Of a DNA stretch of 64,000 bases, positions 45,827 to 58,072 are shown piece after piece. The notes below the pieces were generated by a model that had not been told where the DNA came from, searched no databases, and saw nothing but the letters and a program-made list of their open reading frames with translations. Source of the DNA: Auanema rhodensis (Eukaryota > Nematoda > Chromadorea > Rhabditida > Rhabditidae); assembly GCA_964057225.1 (NCBI GenBank), contig OZ059895.1:16243501-16307500 (forward strand), given 5' to 3'. A program made the translations under genes and the position numbers. Positions within the stretch are counted from its first letter, which is position 1. Every line of letters begins with the position of its first letter.

Positions 45827-48585
45827 ATGTTCTTTCTGGATGCCTTCCTGAAGGGCTTGAAGCCTCAATTTGACGATGACGGTTGTGATCGACTTAACTA
45901 CTACTATACTCCAATGCTTCTCGTCATTTTCTCTTTGACGCTATCAGCTAAACAGTACGTTTTTCTTTCATTTTTTTCAGTTTTTCAATTTTATAAAATT
46001 GGTTTCATAACGATTATTCAACCTTTTGCAACTTTTGCTGTCCTAATGAACTTTCCTAGTGTTCATTCTTTCAAAAATGGCCTGAATGAACCATCTGCTG
46101 CTGACATTCTGAGAAATTGACTATCTGAGTTCAAGATGTCCTTTTTTCAAAATTCTATTATTAAAATTTATATATTTTTCTCTTAATGCCTTGTATATTC
46201 AAGTTCAACATGACCCGAATATGCTCAATTGGACTATCGAGTCTGTCAATCCTTCCACGTTCTTCATACATCCTTATAATTCCAAAATGAGTTTAAACTT
46301 GACTCATTTGATGAGAACTATCAAGCAGAAGTAGCAACATCATGCACACAGATCATTCAGACCTCTTGTCTTGATTTTTTTGCTGCAAAAAATTCGGAAA
46401 AAAGTAGATTTTTCCTAAATAGCCTCGAACTAGCATTTGCACTTGTTCATTGAATTTGATAAAAAAGAAACATATAATATAATTTAAATTCAATATTTAG
46501 AATTTAGAAAAAAAATAAAATATAATCGAACTTGATAGATTCATGTCATACAAGTCATTTTGGGCTTTTTTTTGCATAAAAACTTATCTTCTTATAACAT
46601 CTATTGTTTATCTTTCCATTTCAAACTTTTTTAATCCACAAAAAAAAGAAAGTTTTCGATGATTAACAGCAGCAGAAGTGTAGGAATGATGTTAATGCTG
46701 TTGATCTATTGCTATTCCTCATGCTATTGCTGCTTCTTATCATGAAACTCTAACGAAAGTTATGGCTTATGTAACAACTTCTCATATGTATGCTCTCAAT
46801 TACAACTATATCTATTGATTTCATTCAAAAATACCTTTTTTCATCACAAAATTTCCTGTTTGATTAGATTTGAGAAGTCGAAAATTCAAAAATTCAATGT
46901 TTCTATTAGTTTGATCGATGAATGTGAATTGATTGAAATTCTCAATTGTGATTCAGACGGACTAGCTCATGCGCATATGTAATGAGCTCCGATCATCATA
47001 GTTTTAGAGAATTTGTCGAAAGATCAAAACTAAATTCCGTTTTAAATGATTTTTTTCAATTTACTCTAATCAATATTCGTGATTTTTAAAGGAAAAAGGT
47101 GACAAATCATGTTACATCAAAGAGAGAGGGAGCGATAAGTTTTGGAGAGGAAAGAGGGACTGTTAATAGAGAAATGGGGGGGGATGCACATGCAAATGTT
47201 CGGGATGCTGAGCTTGGACAATCAATCGTTCAGACAGTTCATTAACCAAAATGACGTCATCTCATCAACATCAGAATTGATGTGATGAGGTTTAAAGAGA
47301 TCCTACTATATGATCATCTCCATAATTGATGTCATTATGCAATGATCTTTCATGATCATGAAGAAGGATTGCGGCTCTGAAGTCATGGTATAGATGATGA
47401 AGATGATGATGATGATGCTAGAGCAATACAACAGTCAATGAATTTCATTCAACAGCTGTTGTATAATGATTGAAAATTTCATTTTGTCTATATTTTTTGA
47501 GAAAATTGACAGTGTATGAGACGAGATTTAGCAGAAAGTAAGAAGAAGACAGAGAGAGAGAGAGAGAAAGAGGGGGAGAGGGAGAGAGAGAGAGAGAGAT
47601 TTAAAGTACTGCTGCTGTTATTGCTGTTACCATTCATGTTGATGCTGTTGTTTCAGGCAAAATCAATCAATCTTCTGATCCTTAGTACTCTTTACCTCTA
47701 ATAAAGACATATAGTTAGGCAGATAAAGAGAGAGAGAGAATGAGAGAGAGAGAGAGATAGAGAGAGAGTCAAATGAGCTTTAAGAGAGAATCCTTTGTTC
47801 ATAGTTTTCATCAATTGGAATACGAGATAAATCTATTAAAATGGAAAGTACTTATACTCTTTAGGATCAACATTACTGAAATGCTCTTGAATTTCTGTCT
47901 TTTTCCATAATTTGAAAGTGAAATTCCTGTTAGGAAAGTGAAGAGAGAACGGGGGACCTACACGATGTACAGACATGTATTCATTGAAGGCCCTGACTTT
48001 TCATGATGATGAGGATGGGAGGATGAGGACGATCTCTCTTGTGTGTATTCGACTATGTTTGGATGTATTCACAATCAAATGGCCTGGAATACATTAGCAA
48101 AGCAATTGCCATGCTATTTCATTTGTTTTCTCCTTGTTTACCTGCTGACCACAATATATTTGGAGGCTATTGATATGACATAGTGAGATGAATGGCTGAA
48201 AGAGGAGCCAGAAAGTAGATGGGAAAAGGGAGAATAACGAAGATGTTTTAATCATTTTCATATCCGGTATTCTGGATAATGAGAAAGGAGAGAAAGAGTA
48301 GCTAAATGAGGGAAAATGCATGGTTTTCCACTCATCTGCTATTGCTAAAGGTCAACACTGGTTTTTCCACTTCAAGTGCATTACCTGCCAGCTAGGAAAC
48401 CGTGTTTCTGCGAACATCGTCATCATCATTGCTGCCATTTAGTTTGTTTTTGTCATTTTCAATGAGAAAAAGCTTCACGAGTATTATGTATTTTCTCTTT
48501 TCTGAATCAATCATCTTATCTATCTGCCTTAATCAGAAGAGGAGTTACCTTCAAAGGTTAAAGGTGTGCCCTATGTAGAGAGGTG

Positions 48586-48655
<70 letters not shown>

Positions 48656-50316
48656 ACTGTGTGTGGTTTTGCCTTCCATTGGTCTGCCATATATGGCCCA
48701 AGGACGATCACACGATCAAGATTAGAATCGATGGAGGCCGACAGTGCACGGAAGAGGCAAAAGGGGCTAGAAGAAAGAGGCAAAGATATTCCGAGAGAGA
48801 GAGAGAGTTGAAGAAAGATACAGGAGATAGTATGTATAGATGGAGAAATATGCTAAAAGATGAGGAAAATTGAAGGAAAACAAGGGCAAAGTAGAGAGTG
48901 TATGTCTGAAACTGGGAATAAGGAGGCAAATTGGTGGTTAAAAAGGCGAAAAGAAAAGGAGAGGGGGGGGGTGAGTGTAAAGGAATTTGTATTTCTAACC
49001 GCCAGAGGTTAAATTACATCTTCGATAACTATGCTAGGAGTCAGTGAATGAGAGGGGATGTCATGGAATAGTATTTTGAAGAAAAGAAGGATTATAAGCT
49101 TATTTGCAACCAGAAACTTGTAACCTATTAAAGATTGTCGGTGAGAAAGTTGGATGACGAACTTGAAGCGTGTGTTCACATACTGATAGAAGTTTTTATG
49201 TAGCCAATAATCCAATCAAGACCATTTATAGAAATATTATATTTTTACAAAAATATTCGATCAATAACACATTGATACTAATATTTATATAAAAATAACT
49301 GAAGCTAATTAGATTTTCATGGATAATTAACTTCAATTTTCGGTGTTATCTTTTGTTTTTTTTTGTGTTTGTTTTTGAAATATTGTAACAACTTTATAAC
49401 AAATTATATGAAATATCAACAATAACAACAACATCTAAATATAATAGTTAGGAAGTTAACTATAATATAGTTATATAGTTAAGAAATTATATATTATTGT
49501 TTCTATTTATATTGTATTTTCATCGTTTATTTCACGGACATCTCTCGGAAAATCCCATCAATCGAAACAAGAGACAAATGATTTTTTCGCTTTTTTTTGC
49601 AAAAAAGGGAAATGATTTTCCAATGATAGCATATCTTAGGAAATGTTTGATTGTGTTTAAGGGGGTTTAGAGAGAGAAGGGGGGGGGGTTGGATGTCTTT
49701 CGAAGATTCTGATATTGATTTTCGAAAATGATTGTTGTTGGAAGTTTTCATTTGAACTTATTTGAGCATATATATGTATTTCGTTAAGAAACTGTTGAAG
49801 AGTTATACACATTGATTGATTGGAAAAGGAAGGGAGGACGTATATGCACTCTTAACTATACATATATAGTTAATATTTGAGGTCTTTCGTTGAAAAACGA
49901 TAGAGTGTATGCATGTTTCATGTAATATTTAACTTCAATTCAGTCAATTTATAAAGGAAAATGAATGGCAATTGATACATGGAAGCCAAGTTTACCTAGA
50001 GGACATCACACCTTCTCAAAACTACTCTCTCCCTCTCTCCTTCTCCTTGTCCCTGTCACTTAACTCCTTTCCAGCATAGTACCAAACTTGATCTTTTATT
50101 TCTTTTCTTCACTATGCATATGATACACATTGTTGTTTGTTCACGAAAATTTTCAAACATGGGCTTGAGGAGACTTGAAAAATTGATTCTGGAGGTTTGG
50201 CTTTGATCTGATGATCTATGATTTGCCGGACATTTTTACGTCCGAATGTTCATCAATTGTCAGTCCCATCGAACTGTTTGGCAAAACTGGAATTGGTGGT
50301 TAGTTAACCTCTCTAC

Positions 50317-50390
<74 letters not shown>

Positions 50391-52213
50391 CCCTCTCTTT
50401 CTCTCCTTTCCTCTCATTTCTCTCACCTTTTTTCCTTCATATTGCCTCCTCGTTTATATGAACAGGAATGCAAAGTTAAAGTAATAGCAAATACAGCAAA
50501 CCTTGGGGACCTAATAAAAAGCTTAGATTTTCAATTCATTATAGTTTATTAAGTTTTCTAATAATTAATGTTTTTAGATATGTTGGACAACCAATTCAAT
50601 GCTGGATTCCAGCTCAGTTTACTGGAGCTTGGGAACAATATAGTGAAAATTACTGCTTCGTTCAGAATACATACTTCGTTCGACCAGATGCTCACATTCC
50701 TGACTCGTCAGCTGAGCGAGAAAGCACTGAACTAGGTATGTTGATTACTTACTAAGAAGGAAGAATTGAGGAAAGTAGTTGTTGAGATAAGAAGGGTAGA
50801 AATGAAAAACAGCCGAATCTCTTGTATATCTGTCAGATTGATGTAATAGAATCATCTTACGCTTGACTTCATTCGGTTTAGAAGAAAAGAGGTTTTTTTT
50901 TGGAAAAATGATTCGGGTTGTTATGACATGTTTGATGTTCCGAAAGGTCAAAAAACAAGCCATCTCATGCATTGGATTATCTACACAACGTTGATTGTCA
51001 AGAGATATATCTTGTAAGAAAGGTCATAAAGAAAAAAAGGTTAAAAGGTAAAATAAAGAGAGAAGGACAGAGAGAGAGAGAGAAAAGTGTTATGCGGAGT
51101 TGGTGCGATAAGGATTAAGAAGAGACAAGAGATAAAGTTGGAAAGAGATTGGCTCATCATCAACGATAATTAGTTGTGTCATCCTGTTTTCTCATATTAC
51201 TGTCTGATGTTGAAGAAATGATGTACAATGCTGCTAAATATTCTGGAACTTGGCGAGAGAGGGAAAAGAATCATAAGGCTTAGGATGTCGGCAGTGAGAG
51301 AGTGAAGGGGATTATGTTTTGTTAACACCTTCAGATCTTGCATCACCAGAAGGTAATCAGCCACATACGATACCATTTCTGAGTTGTCACGTAATCAGAC
51401 TTCTGATTGCCAGCATCTCTTATCGTCATCCGTAGTCCTTCATGCAGATTGAGGTTGTAATCATTCATTAACACATGCTAGACGATCTTCTCATCGTCCT
51501 CAGCATCTTTCACATCATCCGTCTTCTTCAGTAGTCAGATGAAGATGATGACTGTGGTCAGTCCATGATGCCGACTGACGTTGACATCATGACTAGAATC
51601 TGAGGATAAGATGATGTGTCACGTCATCTTACCGACGCTCAGACGTTTTTTTTTCCAATCTCATCGTTTTTGAAGGACTAAGCAACAAGTGAACTGTCAT
51701 AACGCATTCATCTCGATTGAGAATCTGCAGTATTTGTATACGAACATATGTGTTAGCCGATTGAATATACAGCTAATGTGACATCTGAATCCATTTTTTC
51801 GCACGAAAATCAATTAGTTGAATCAGATGATGGACGTCAGATAATCTCATCATCATGTTGATGTTGCTACTCCTGCTGATATTGTACATTCAACTCCCAA
51901 ATGGACAATGACAACTGTCAATCGCTCCTGTATTGCTGAGGAGGACTCTGATGGAGAAAACATTAAAGAAATGTCCTTTTGTCATTCAAGTGATAATGAT
52001 CAAAGTCACATGTACTTCTGATTTGGAATTGCAATTACCATCATCAACATGATGAGTTAGCTCTATCTATCCATCTCTATCTCTTGTCAGTTCAATTTAC
52101 TTCAAGCAAGTGTTCCAAATGGCCATCATCATCATCATTACATACAAACTGTACAGATAGAATTAAGGTCGAATTCATGTCCATCATACTCAACTGAATG
52201 CATAATGAGGGAA

Positions 52214-52258
<45 letters not shown>

Positions 52259-53610
52259 GTTATAGATCTGTTTTACGGGTTGTAATTTCATGGACATCAA
52301 CACACATACCCATAACCGAATGACGGGTCGGCCCATAACAATGAATTTTTGTGTTCCGAAGATGAATTCCCTTAACCATATACGAATGGTTTCTTGTTAT
52401 TCAGATGGGATTATAGGTTATGATCTTGTATAGAGAGAATCGGAAAGAAAGGAGAGGGGGGGGGGGGTGCAGAAAGAGAGAGGGAGGGAAAGAGAGAGAA
52501 TTGAAATTCTAATTAGAGTTGAAATGAAGGGAAAATAGATTTTATGGATTTTGTGTGTAGAGGGAGTGATGATCAAGAGTAATTATTAAAATTTTCTGTA
52601 AATATGAAGATTCTGACGCTGATATGATCATCTGTTTTCAGGATACTACCAGTGGGTGCCTTTCATCTTAGGTATTCAAGCTATTCTCTTCTATCTCCCA
52701 GCTCTCGTATGGCGATTCTTCAACTGGCAAAGCGGTAAGTTTTCTCATCTTCATAAGCATATCCAACATAATGCCTTTGACCGTATTATCATGTTTCAGG
52801 AATTGCCGTCAAGTCGATCGTGATGATGGCTCGTGATACAAGCAACATGAAGGTGGAACGCAGAAAAGATTCAGTTACCGTCGTTGGAGCTCACATTCAC
52901 GATTCTCTTCGTACTCAGCAAAAACTTCAGAAACTTAGTTAGTTTTTGGTTTTTTTCAGTTTTCTCTCATTTTTGGACAAATTAGAAACATTGATTTGAA
53001 TACAATTATGGTCAAAAATAGATTTTGATGCGAGTTTGGTGTCTGATAATCGTATTAGCACGAAATGGAAGAACAGTGATCAAAGGGAGAGAGAGAGAGA
53101 GAAAGAGAATCTCTCTTTAGTGCCTAAGAAAAAAATTGCTGACAAATTACCTGTATATTACCAATAATTAAAAAATTCTCATAGATTCGGAATGAAAATT
53201 AAAATTTGAATTTTTTAAGAAAAAATGATTTTGCAGGTGGTGTTGCATCATTCGTTCACAAAGGAGCTTACTTGACCAGCTTGTACCTCTTCGTCAAATT
53301 CTTATATCTTCTTCAAGTTGCTATGCAATTCATTATCCTCAACAAGTAACTTGAAGCAACTTCAGTGTCTCATATTCAAATTGCGTTTACAGTTTCCTCT
53401 CAACTTCATACACCTTCTGGGGATTCGGAATTCTGTCGGATCTTGTACATGGACGTGAATGGCAAGAAAGTGGACATTTTCCAAGGTAAAATGGAAATTC
53501 GAGAAGCAATTTAAAGGCAAAAAAAGAAAAGAAAAAGGGGCTCATCCAATCATGTTTTTCATCCGAAAACGTATTTTCATTTTGCATCAAGGTTTTGTGA
53601 CAAAGAGAGA

Positions 53611-53676
<66 letters not shown>

Positions 53677-55568
53677 AGGGACTCTGTTTGCCTTTTCTTG
53701 GACATACTACCTATGGACAGTATCTTCATCGCTGTTTAACCATATGAAAAATATCACAAAACATCGTTCAAACATTCATTTCTTCACAAATTTCTATTTA
53801 AAGAATGTTCAAATATCAACAAAAACATATTTTTTATCTCTTTTAACAGAATACGGGAGGGAGATCCAAAACATGAAGAGCGAGAGCGAGATACAACGAG
53901 GGAATAGCCTGTGAATCATCTATTACCGTATATCCATTACCTCATCCCTCTCCTCCTCCTCCATCATGTTCCAAGTTTCTCTGAAAGTTTGAATGAGTTC
54001 ATTTGGAACTTTTTTTATGAGAAAAAACTTATTTGAAAGAACATAAATGCTATCATACATTAGAAAATATAACAACTAGTTCACTAACTGTATGGACATG
54101 ACAATGGAACAGGAACATCTGTAATCCTTTAGCACCTTTTAGACCAAAATTGGTAATGATTTGTGGTTAAGCTGTCAATGAATGGAACTATGCCATTAAC
54201 AAATTATACGTTCTGTTAAATCACCTGAGGGATAGAGAGGGATAGAGAGAGGGAAAAGGAGAGAAAGAGAGAGATTATGAGGTAAAAGAACCAGTTTTTC
54301 TCTCTTTTACATGATCTTTCTCTCCATTATAGTTGCATGTATCTCTCCTTCCCTTCGTCTCTTGATCTTTCAATTTCTTTTGAAAATGCGTTTGAACATT
54401 TCTTCCAATTGCTATAATCTGGTAGAAGAAATGAAGAAAACGAACAAACTTATGTTCAATGTTAATAGAATTACATCAACAGCATGACGACAAGGACAAC
54501 AAACATGGTCGTCGATGCCGTTTATAAAGAGAAGAAAGCCAAATATTCGATGAAAAAAATGAGAAAAATAGATAAATTGTATGAGAACGGTATACGAAAC
54601 AGAGTTTAAAGGGAATTGGAAAACATGAGAGAGAGAGGGAGAGAGAGAACACAGACAAGTAGAATACAAAGAAGTAGAGCAAGGGAATAATCACTAGAAA
54701 GGAGGGAAAATGAACAAGAACCTTCCAAAAGAGAAAATATCCCTAAGCTCATTTCATGAGAGGGAGATGGGGTTATTGCAACGAATCACAACTAGAAAGA
54801 ACTTATCAAAAACTTAAGTTTTCCATTTTCAGAGTAACTATGTGCGATTTTGAAGTTCGTGTTCTTGGTGCTAAGCATAACCATGTTGTACAGTGTGTAC
54901 TCATGATTAACATGTTCAACGAGAAGGTTTGTTGTGAAGATAAGGTTGCAACATGCATAAACCTTGTTGTCATTGTAGGTTTATCTCTTCTTATGGTTCT
55001 GGCTACTCGGTGTTGCTATCTATACTACATTCAATCTTCTTTATTGGATTTCTCAACTTTTGAGCGAAGATAAGCGTCGTAATTACATTGCCACCTACTT
55101 GAAGGTCTTCCGTTTGGTTGAGGATGACGACAGATCTAGTACGTGTAAGCTTCCATCCAATTTCCACGCTTTAAAGCGCTTTATATCTCAAATTCTTGTC
55201 CTTAATCCATAGAATATGGAAATAATTTAATTGATAATCTGAATTATTTTTAAAAATTTCAGGCGAGAGAACCTTGAACAAGTTCGTATCCCATGGCCTT
55301 AGATGTGATGGAGTTTTCTTGACTCATCTTATCTCCAAGAATGCTGGTGATATCATCACCACTGATCTTGTAGCCACACTTTGGGGACGTTTCTTAGAAG
55401 ATGAGAAAGCTGTAAGTTTTCAATTATTTTTTTTTCTTTTTCAGAAAAACTGAGAATTAATTCAAAGATCTATCTAAATGATTTAATTTGCAGAATAACC
55501 GTGAAACTCCACAAGCTCCAGCTTTAGATGATGTGGACGGCTTCCGTGAAAAGATGCCACTAACATAA
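45827..55568 (+). CDS. Innexin gap-junction protein, second of tandem pair, very large introns
   Basis: Ten exons (45827-45954, 50578-50735, 52640-52734, 52800-52937, 53236-53345, 53393-53485, 54833-54926, 54979-55144, 55263-55410, 55494-55568) join in frame to about 400 residues. Landmarks: [39 protein letters not shown] (TM1); loop 1 cysteines in [13 protein letters not shown] and [11 protein letters not shown]; signature [51 protein letters not shown] with loop 2 cysteines; [22 protein letters not shown] (TM4); C-tail ending [11 protein letters not shown]. This is of the UNC-9/UNC-7-like innexin type. Intron 1 is 4.6 kb, intron 2 is 1.9 kb and intron 6 is 1.35 kb, all loaded with microsatellites, while the coding sequence is unremarkable. 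Four intron positions match the first innexin, indicating tandem duplication. Confidence 0.93.
48588..48651. repeat. (CT)n microsatellite, about 31 units
   Basis: Uninterrupted CT dinucleotides within intron 1 of the second innexin. It is among the longest perfect runs in the window. Confidence 0.95.
50322..50384. repeat. (CT)n microsatellite, about 30 units
   Basis: Near-perfect CT run about 190 nt before the acceptor of exon 2 of the second innexin. It adds to a pyrimidine-rich environment on the coding strand. Confidence 0.95.
50736..52639. other. 1.9 kb second intron of second innexin
   Basis: Contains (GA)n at about 52216-52252, a 12-13 nt G-run near 52457 and many GATGATG/ATCATC trinucleotide patches (about 51.2-52.1 kb). 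No coding or RNA gene is seen. Confidence 0.6.
53486..54832. other. 1.35 kb intron 6 of second innexin
   Basis: Holds (GA)n at about 53618-53671 ending in a G-run, plus shorter GA tracts near 54240-54275 and 54625-54650. No gene is seen. Confidence 0.6.
53618..53680. repeat. (GA)n microsatellite ending in G-run
   Basis: About 26 GA units followed by GGGGGGAGGG, the same GA-to-G transition seen at 1299, 57173, 62485 and 63470. Confidence 0.92.
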
Positions 55569-55825
55569 ATTTTCAAGAGAAAAAACCAAAAAAAGCGTTT
55601 TTAATCGTTTTTTTTCTTTTTTTTTATTTTGTCTAGCCTCAGGCGACTAGTTTCTGTCGTTGAAAATATATTATTATAAGTAGATATACGATGCCTTAAT
55701 GCCAAATACGTCATAAGTTTGAGGAAATCTTCCGATTCCAAAAATTTTCTTTCCAAATGCTTCATTCCTAAACGTTTTTTTTTTGTTTTTTTTTTGCTTT
55801 CATTCTCCCTCTCAACGTTCCTCGA

Positions 55826-55871
<46 letters not shown>

Positions 55872-56820
55872 CCCTCGCTCCTCTCTCTTACATCTCTTCG
55901 AAATAGGTTGCGCTACTTGATTATTAAATAGATAGCTATTAAACTATTTCATATAGTTTATAATAATTGATTCTTATGAAATAATCTAATCATTCTTATC
56001 ATATCCATCCTATTTACCTTCAAAAACTGATTTACATCATCATATTCCCTCTCATATTCTCTCTTTCTATCTCTCTCTTTCTTACTCAGAAGACAAGATA
56101 ACGAAGAAACTTGACGAGACGAAGAAGAAAAAGCTCCTTAGATCCATTACAATTCAGAATTTATATTATATAATTTCTTTTATCAGATTTTTATCGGAAA
56201 TCGGTCTGTGAGAGAAAGATTTTCTTGTCTGTGTTATTTAGGCTGAAATTGTGATTCTTTTCTGAACCATGTGCTTATTATATATAAACATATTTTCAAA
56301 TTATTCGTCTTTTTTTCAAGTTCCTACACACATATGTCATTATTCTCATCTTATTGCTTAGACATCATTAGTTATACGTAGTCTTAAACTAGCTAGTTAT
56401 AGCTAACTATCAATGATGAAGCAAGCTTCTAGCCTAAATAGGTTGGAAGTTACAACCTAAGCTGTCAATGCTGAAGACAACACACATACATGCATACAAA
56501 CAGAGAACAAAGTTTTGTTTTATTGAGCACTTAAGCACTAAGAGCTGACTCTGATGCCGTTATCCTCCACCACATCATCATCGTCATCATCATCATCATC
56601 ATCAGCATCAGCCGTCATAGTCTGGCTCAAACATTCATCAATACATTCAACTATATCTAGTTTTATTATAATTTTAAAATAATTAGATAATAAATAGATA
56701 CATTACTACATAGTCAATTAAATTAATTTTAAGAATAGATTTTAATGAATATATATGGTACTATAGATAAATTAATTATTAAATATTTTTCAAAGTTTAT
56801 GATGACGAATGCAAGAAAAT

Positions 56821-56823
56821 TCA

Positions 56824-56854
<31 letters not shown>

Positions 56855-56910
56855 CGTTGCTGCTGCTACTGCTGCTACTGCTGCTGCTGCTGCTGCTGCT
56901 GCTGTTACTA
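56821..56910. repeat. Compound (GTC)n-(GCT)n trinucleotide array
   Basis: About nine GTC units run into about twelve GCT/ACT units, giving open frames on both strands that translate as poly-Val, poly-Ala or poly-Ser. No splice context supports a protein. Confidence 0.9.
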
Positions 56911-57170
56911 TTGCCGTTTCTCTCGTAGTCGACGAGCGAGTCAGAGTCAATCGGTGTGTCGGTCAGTAACACAAATATTAAAAATGAATATGCATGTATG
57001 TGCTCATATAAGGCAAACAAAATCATTTTTTCTTCAACATAATTATCTTATTTTCTTTGTTTTTAACTATAAATAAAATAATATTTAAATATACGTCATC
57101 ATACTATACTATATACTATTCGTAGTAAAAGTTCAACGCTAGTATGTGCTGGCAAAAGACAGAAAAGTAA

Positions 57171-57201
<31 letters not shown>

Positions 57202-57474
57202 AGGTGGAGAAGTTACTAAAAGAAATTATTTCTATTGATAATCGTATATTTAAGATATTCATTACTCAGAATAACTAATATTCATATATATAATTTCATT
57301 GAAAGATTTATTATTATCGTATATGTTTACTTTGCATTGATATTCATTTCAGGATTTTATGTTTTCTTTATTATATTATAAATATTATATTTAAGCATTT
57401 ATAATCTTAATCAGATTATAAAGTATGTTGTAATCATCATTCTCTCATGTTTAAACCAAAAAGCAAAAGAAAAT

Positions 57475-57538
57475 GCCGCCAAATCAATCATGAATATGCA
57501 TAATTTCATTTTGTTTTGATTGCGCACGTAGAGCGGTT
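57475..57538 (-). repeat. Dispersed AACCGCTC element, copy with altered right end
   Basis: On the reverse strand it begins AACCGCTCTACGTG, continues AT-rich, and ends TTTGGCGGC instead of ACGTGAAA. The GCCGCC/CGCCAAA end is shared with the variants near 34968 and 28960. Confidence 0.45.
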
Positions 57539-58072
57539 GTTTGAATTCAGGAATTATCCACAAAACTTTCTAATTCTAATGCTATTCAAAGAAAATACAA
57601 TTGCGTCATGATTATAGTAGTTTTTGCTTATCATTTCAATGAACTACACTGGCACAAGCTTGGACACACATTGAAACACACCAAAAGTTGTCTCAGTTAC
57701 AACATCTATGTGACCATACCCGTTTATTTCTTCCTCTTTGAACGAACTATGTCCTAACGTTCGCTTATTTTCTTTTTTATTTCTCAAAAACATATTTCAA
57801 ATTCATGTGTATTTCTGGAATTAGAAATCATTAGCCGAATATCGAGAACATTACTTCAGCTTTGAAAAGTTTTATTGCATTTCTCTTGTTCTTGGCACAT
57901 TATCGTCATTATCATCATCATCATTTGATAATCAAAATAATAAAATCACATGGAATTAAATGAATTAGAAAATTATTTCGAAAGTGAAAATCATCTCTAT
58001 TTCCTTAATTAGTATATTAACCTATCATTAATTTCTATATAAATGTGAATGAGAAAGTCATTCTTTTTATTT

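Larger units (their letters stand above)
45955..50577. other. 4.6 kb first intron of second innexin
   Basis: No nested gene is recognisable. It contains GA/AG runs (about 47548-47598 and 47728-47770), (CT)31 at about 48588-48650, (CT)n at about 50322-50384, G-runs of 8-10 near 47165, 48962 and 49680, and two TTAACTATA-type palindromes (about 49456-49482 and 49852-49873). ORFs here are translations of the dinucleotide repeats. Confidence 0.6.
55569..58072. other. Intergenic, repeat-rich
   Basis: Holds the second innexin's 3'UTR, (CT)n at about 55829-55870, a CAT trinucleotide patch near 56575-56610, a compound GTC/GCT trinucleotide array (56821-56910), (GA)n with G-run at 57173-57203, and a copy of the dispersed element (57475-57538). 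AATAAA occurs just downstream of the sld-2 stop on the reverse strand. No gene is recognisable. Confidence 0.55.

Noticed and set aside
48571-48873. Frames of alternating Ser-Leu or Arg-Glu across CT/GA runs (also at 50246, 53459, 55719, 61022, 62100, 63176)
   Set aside because: They are direct translations of dinucleotide repeats, which lack stops in several frames.
56729-57026. Poly-Ala/Thr, poly-Ser/Asp and poly-Val frames in the trinucleotide array
   Set aside because: Open in several frames on both strands purely because of the repeat; no splice or start context.
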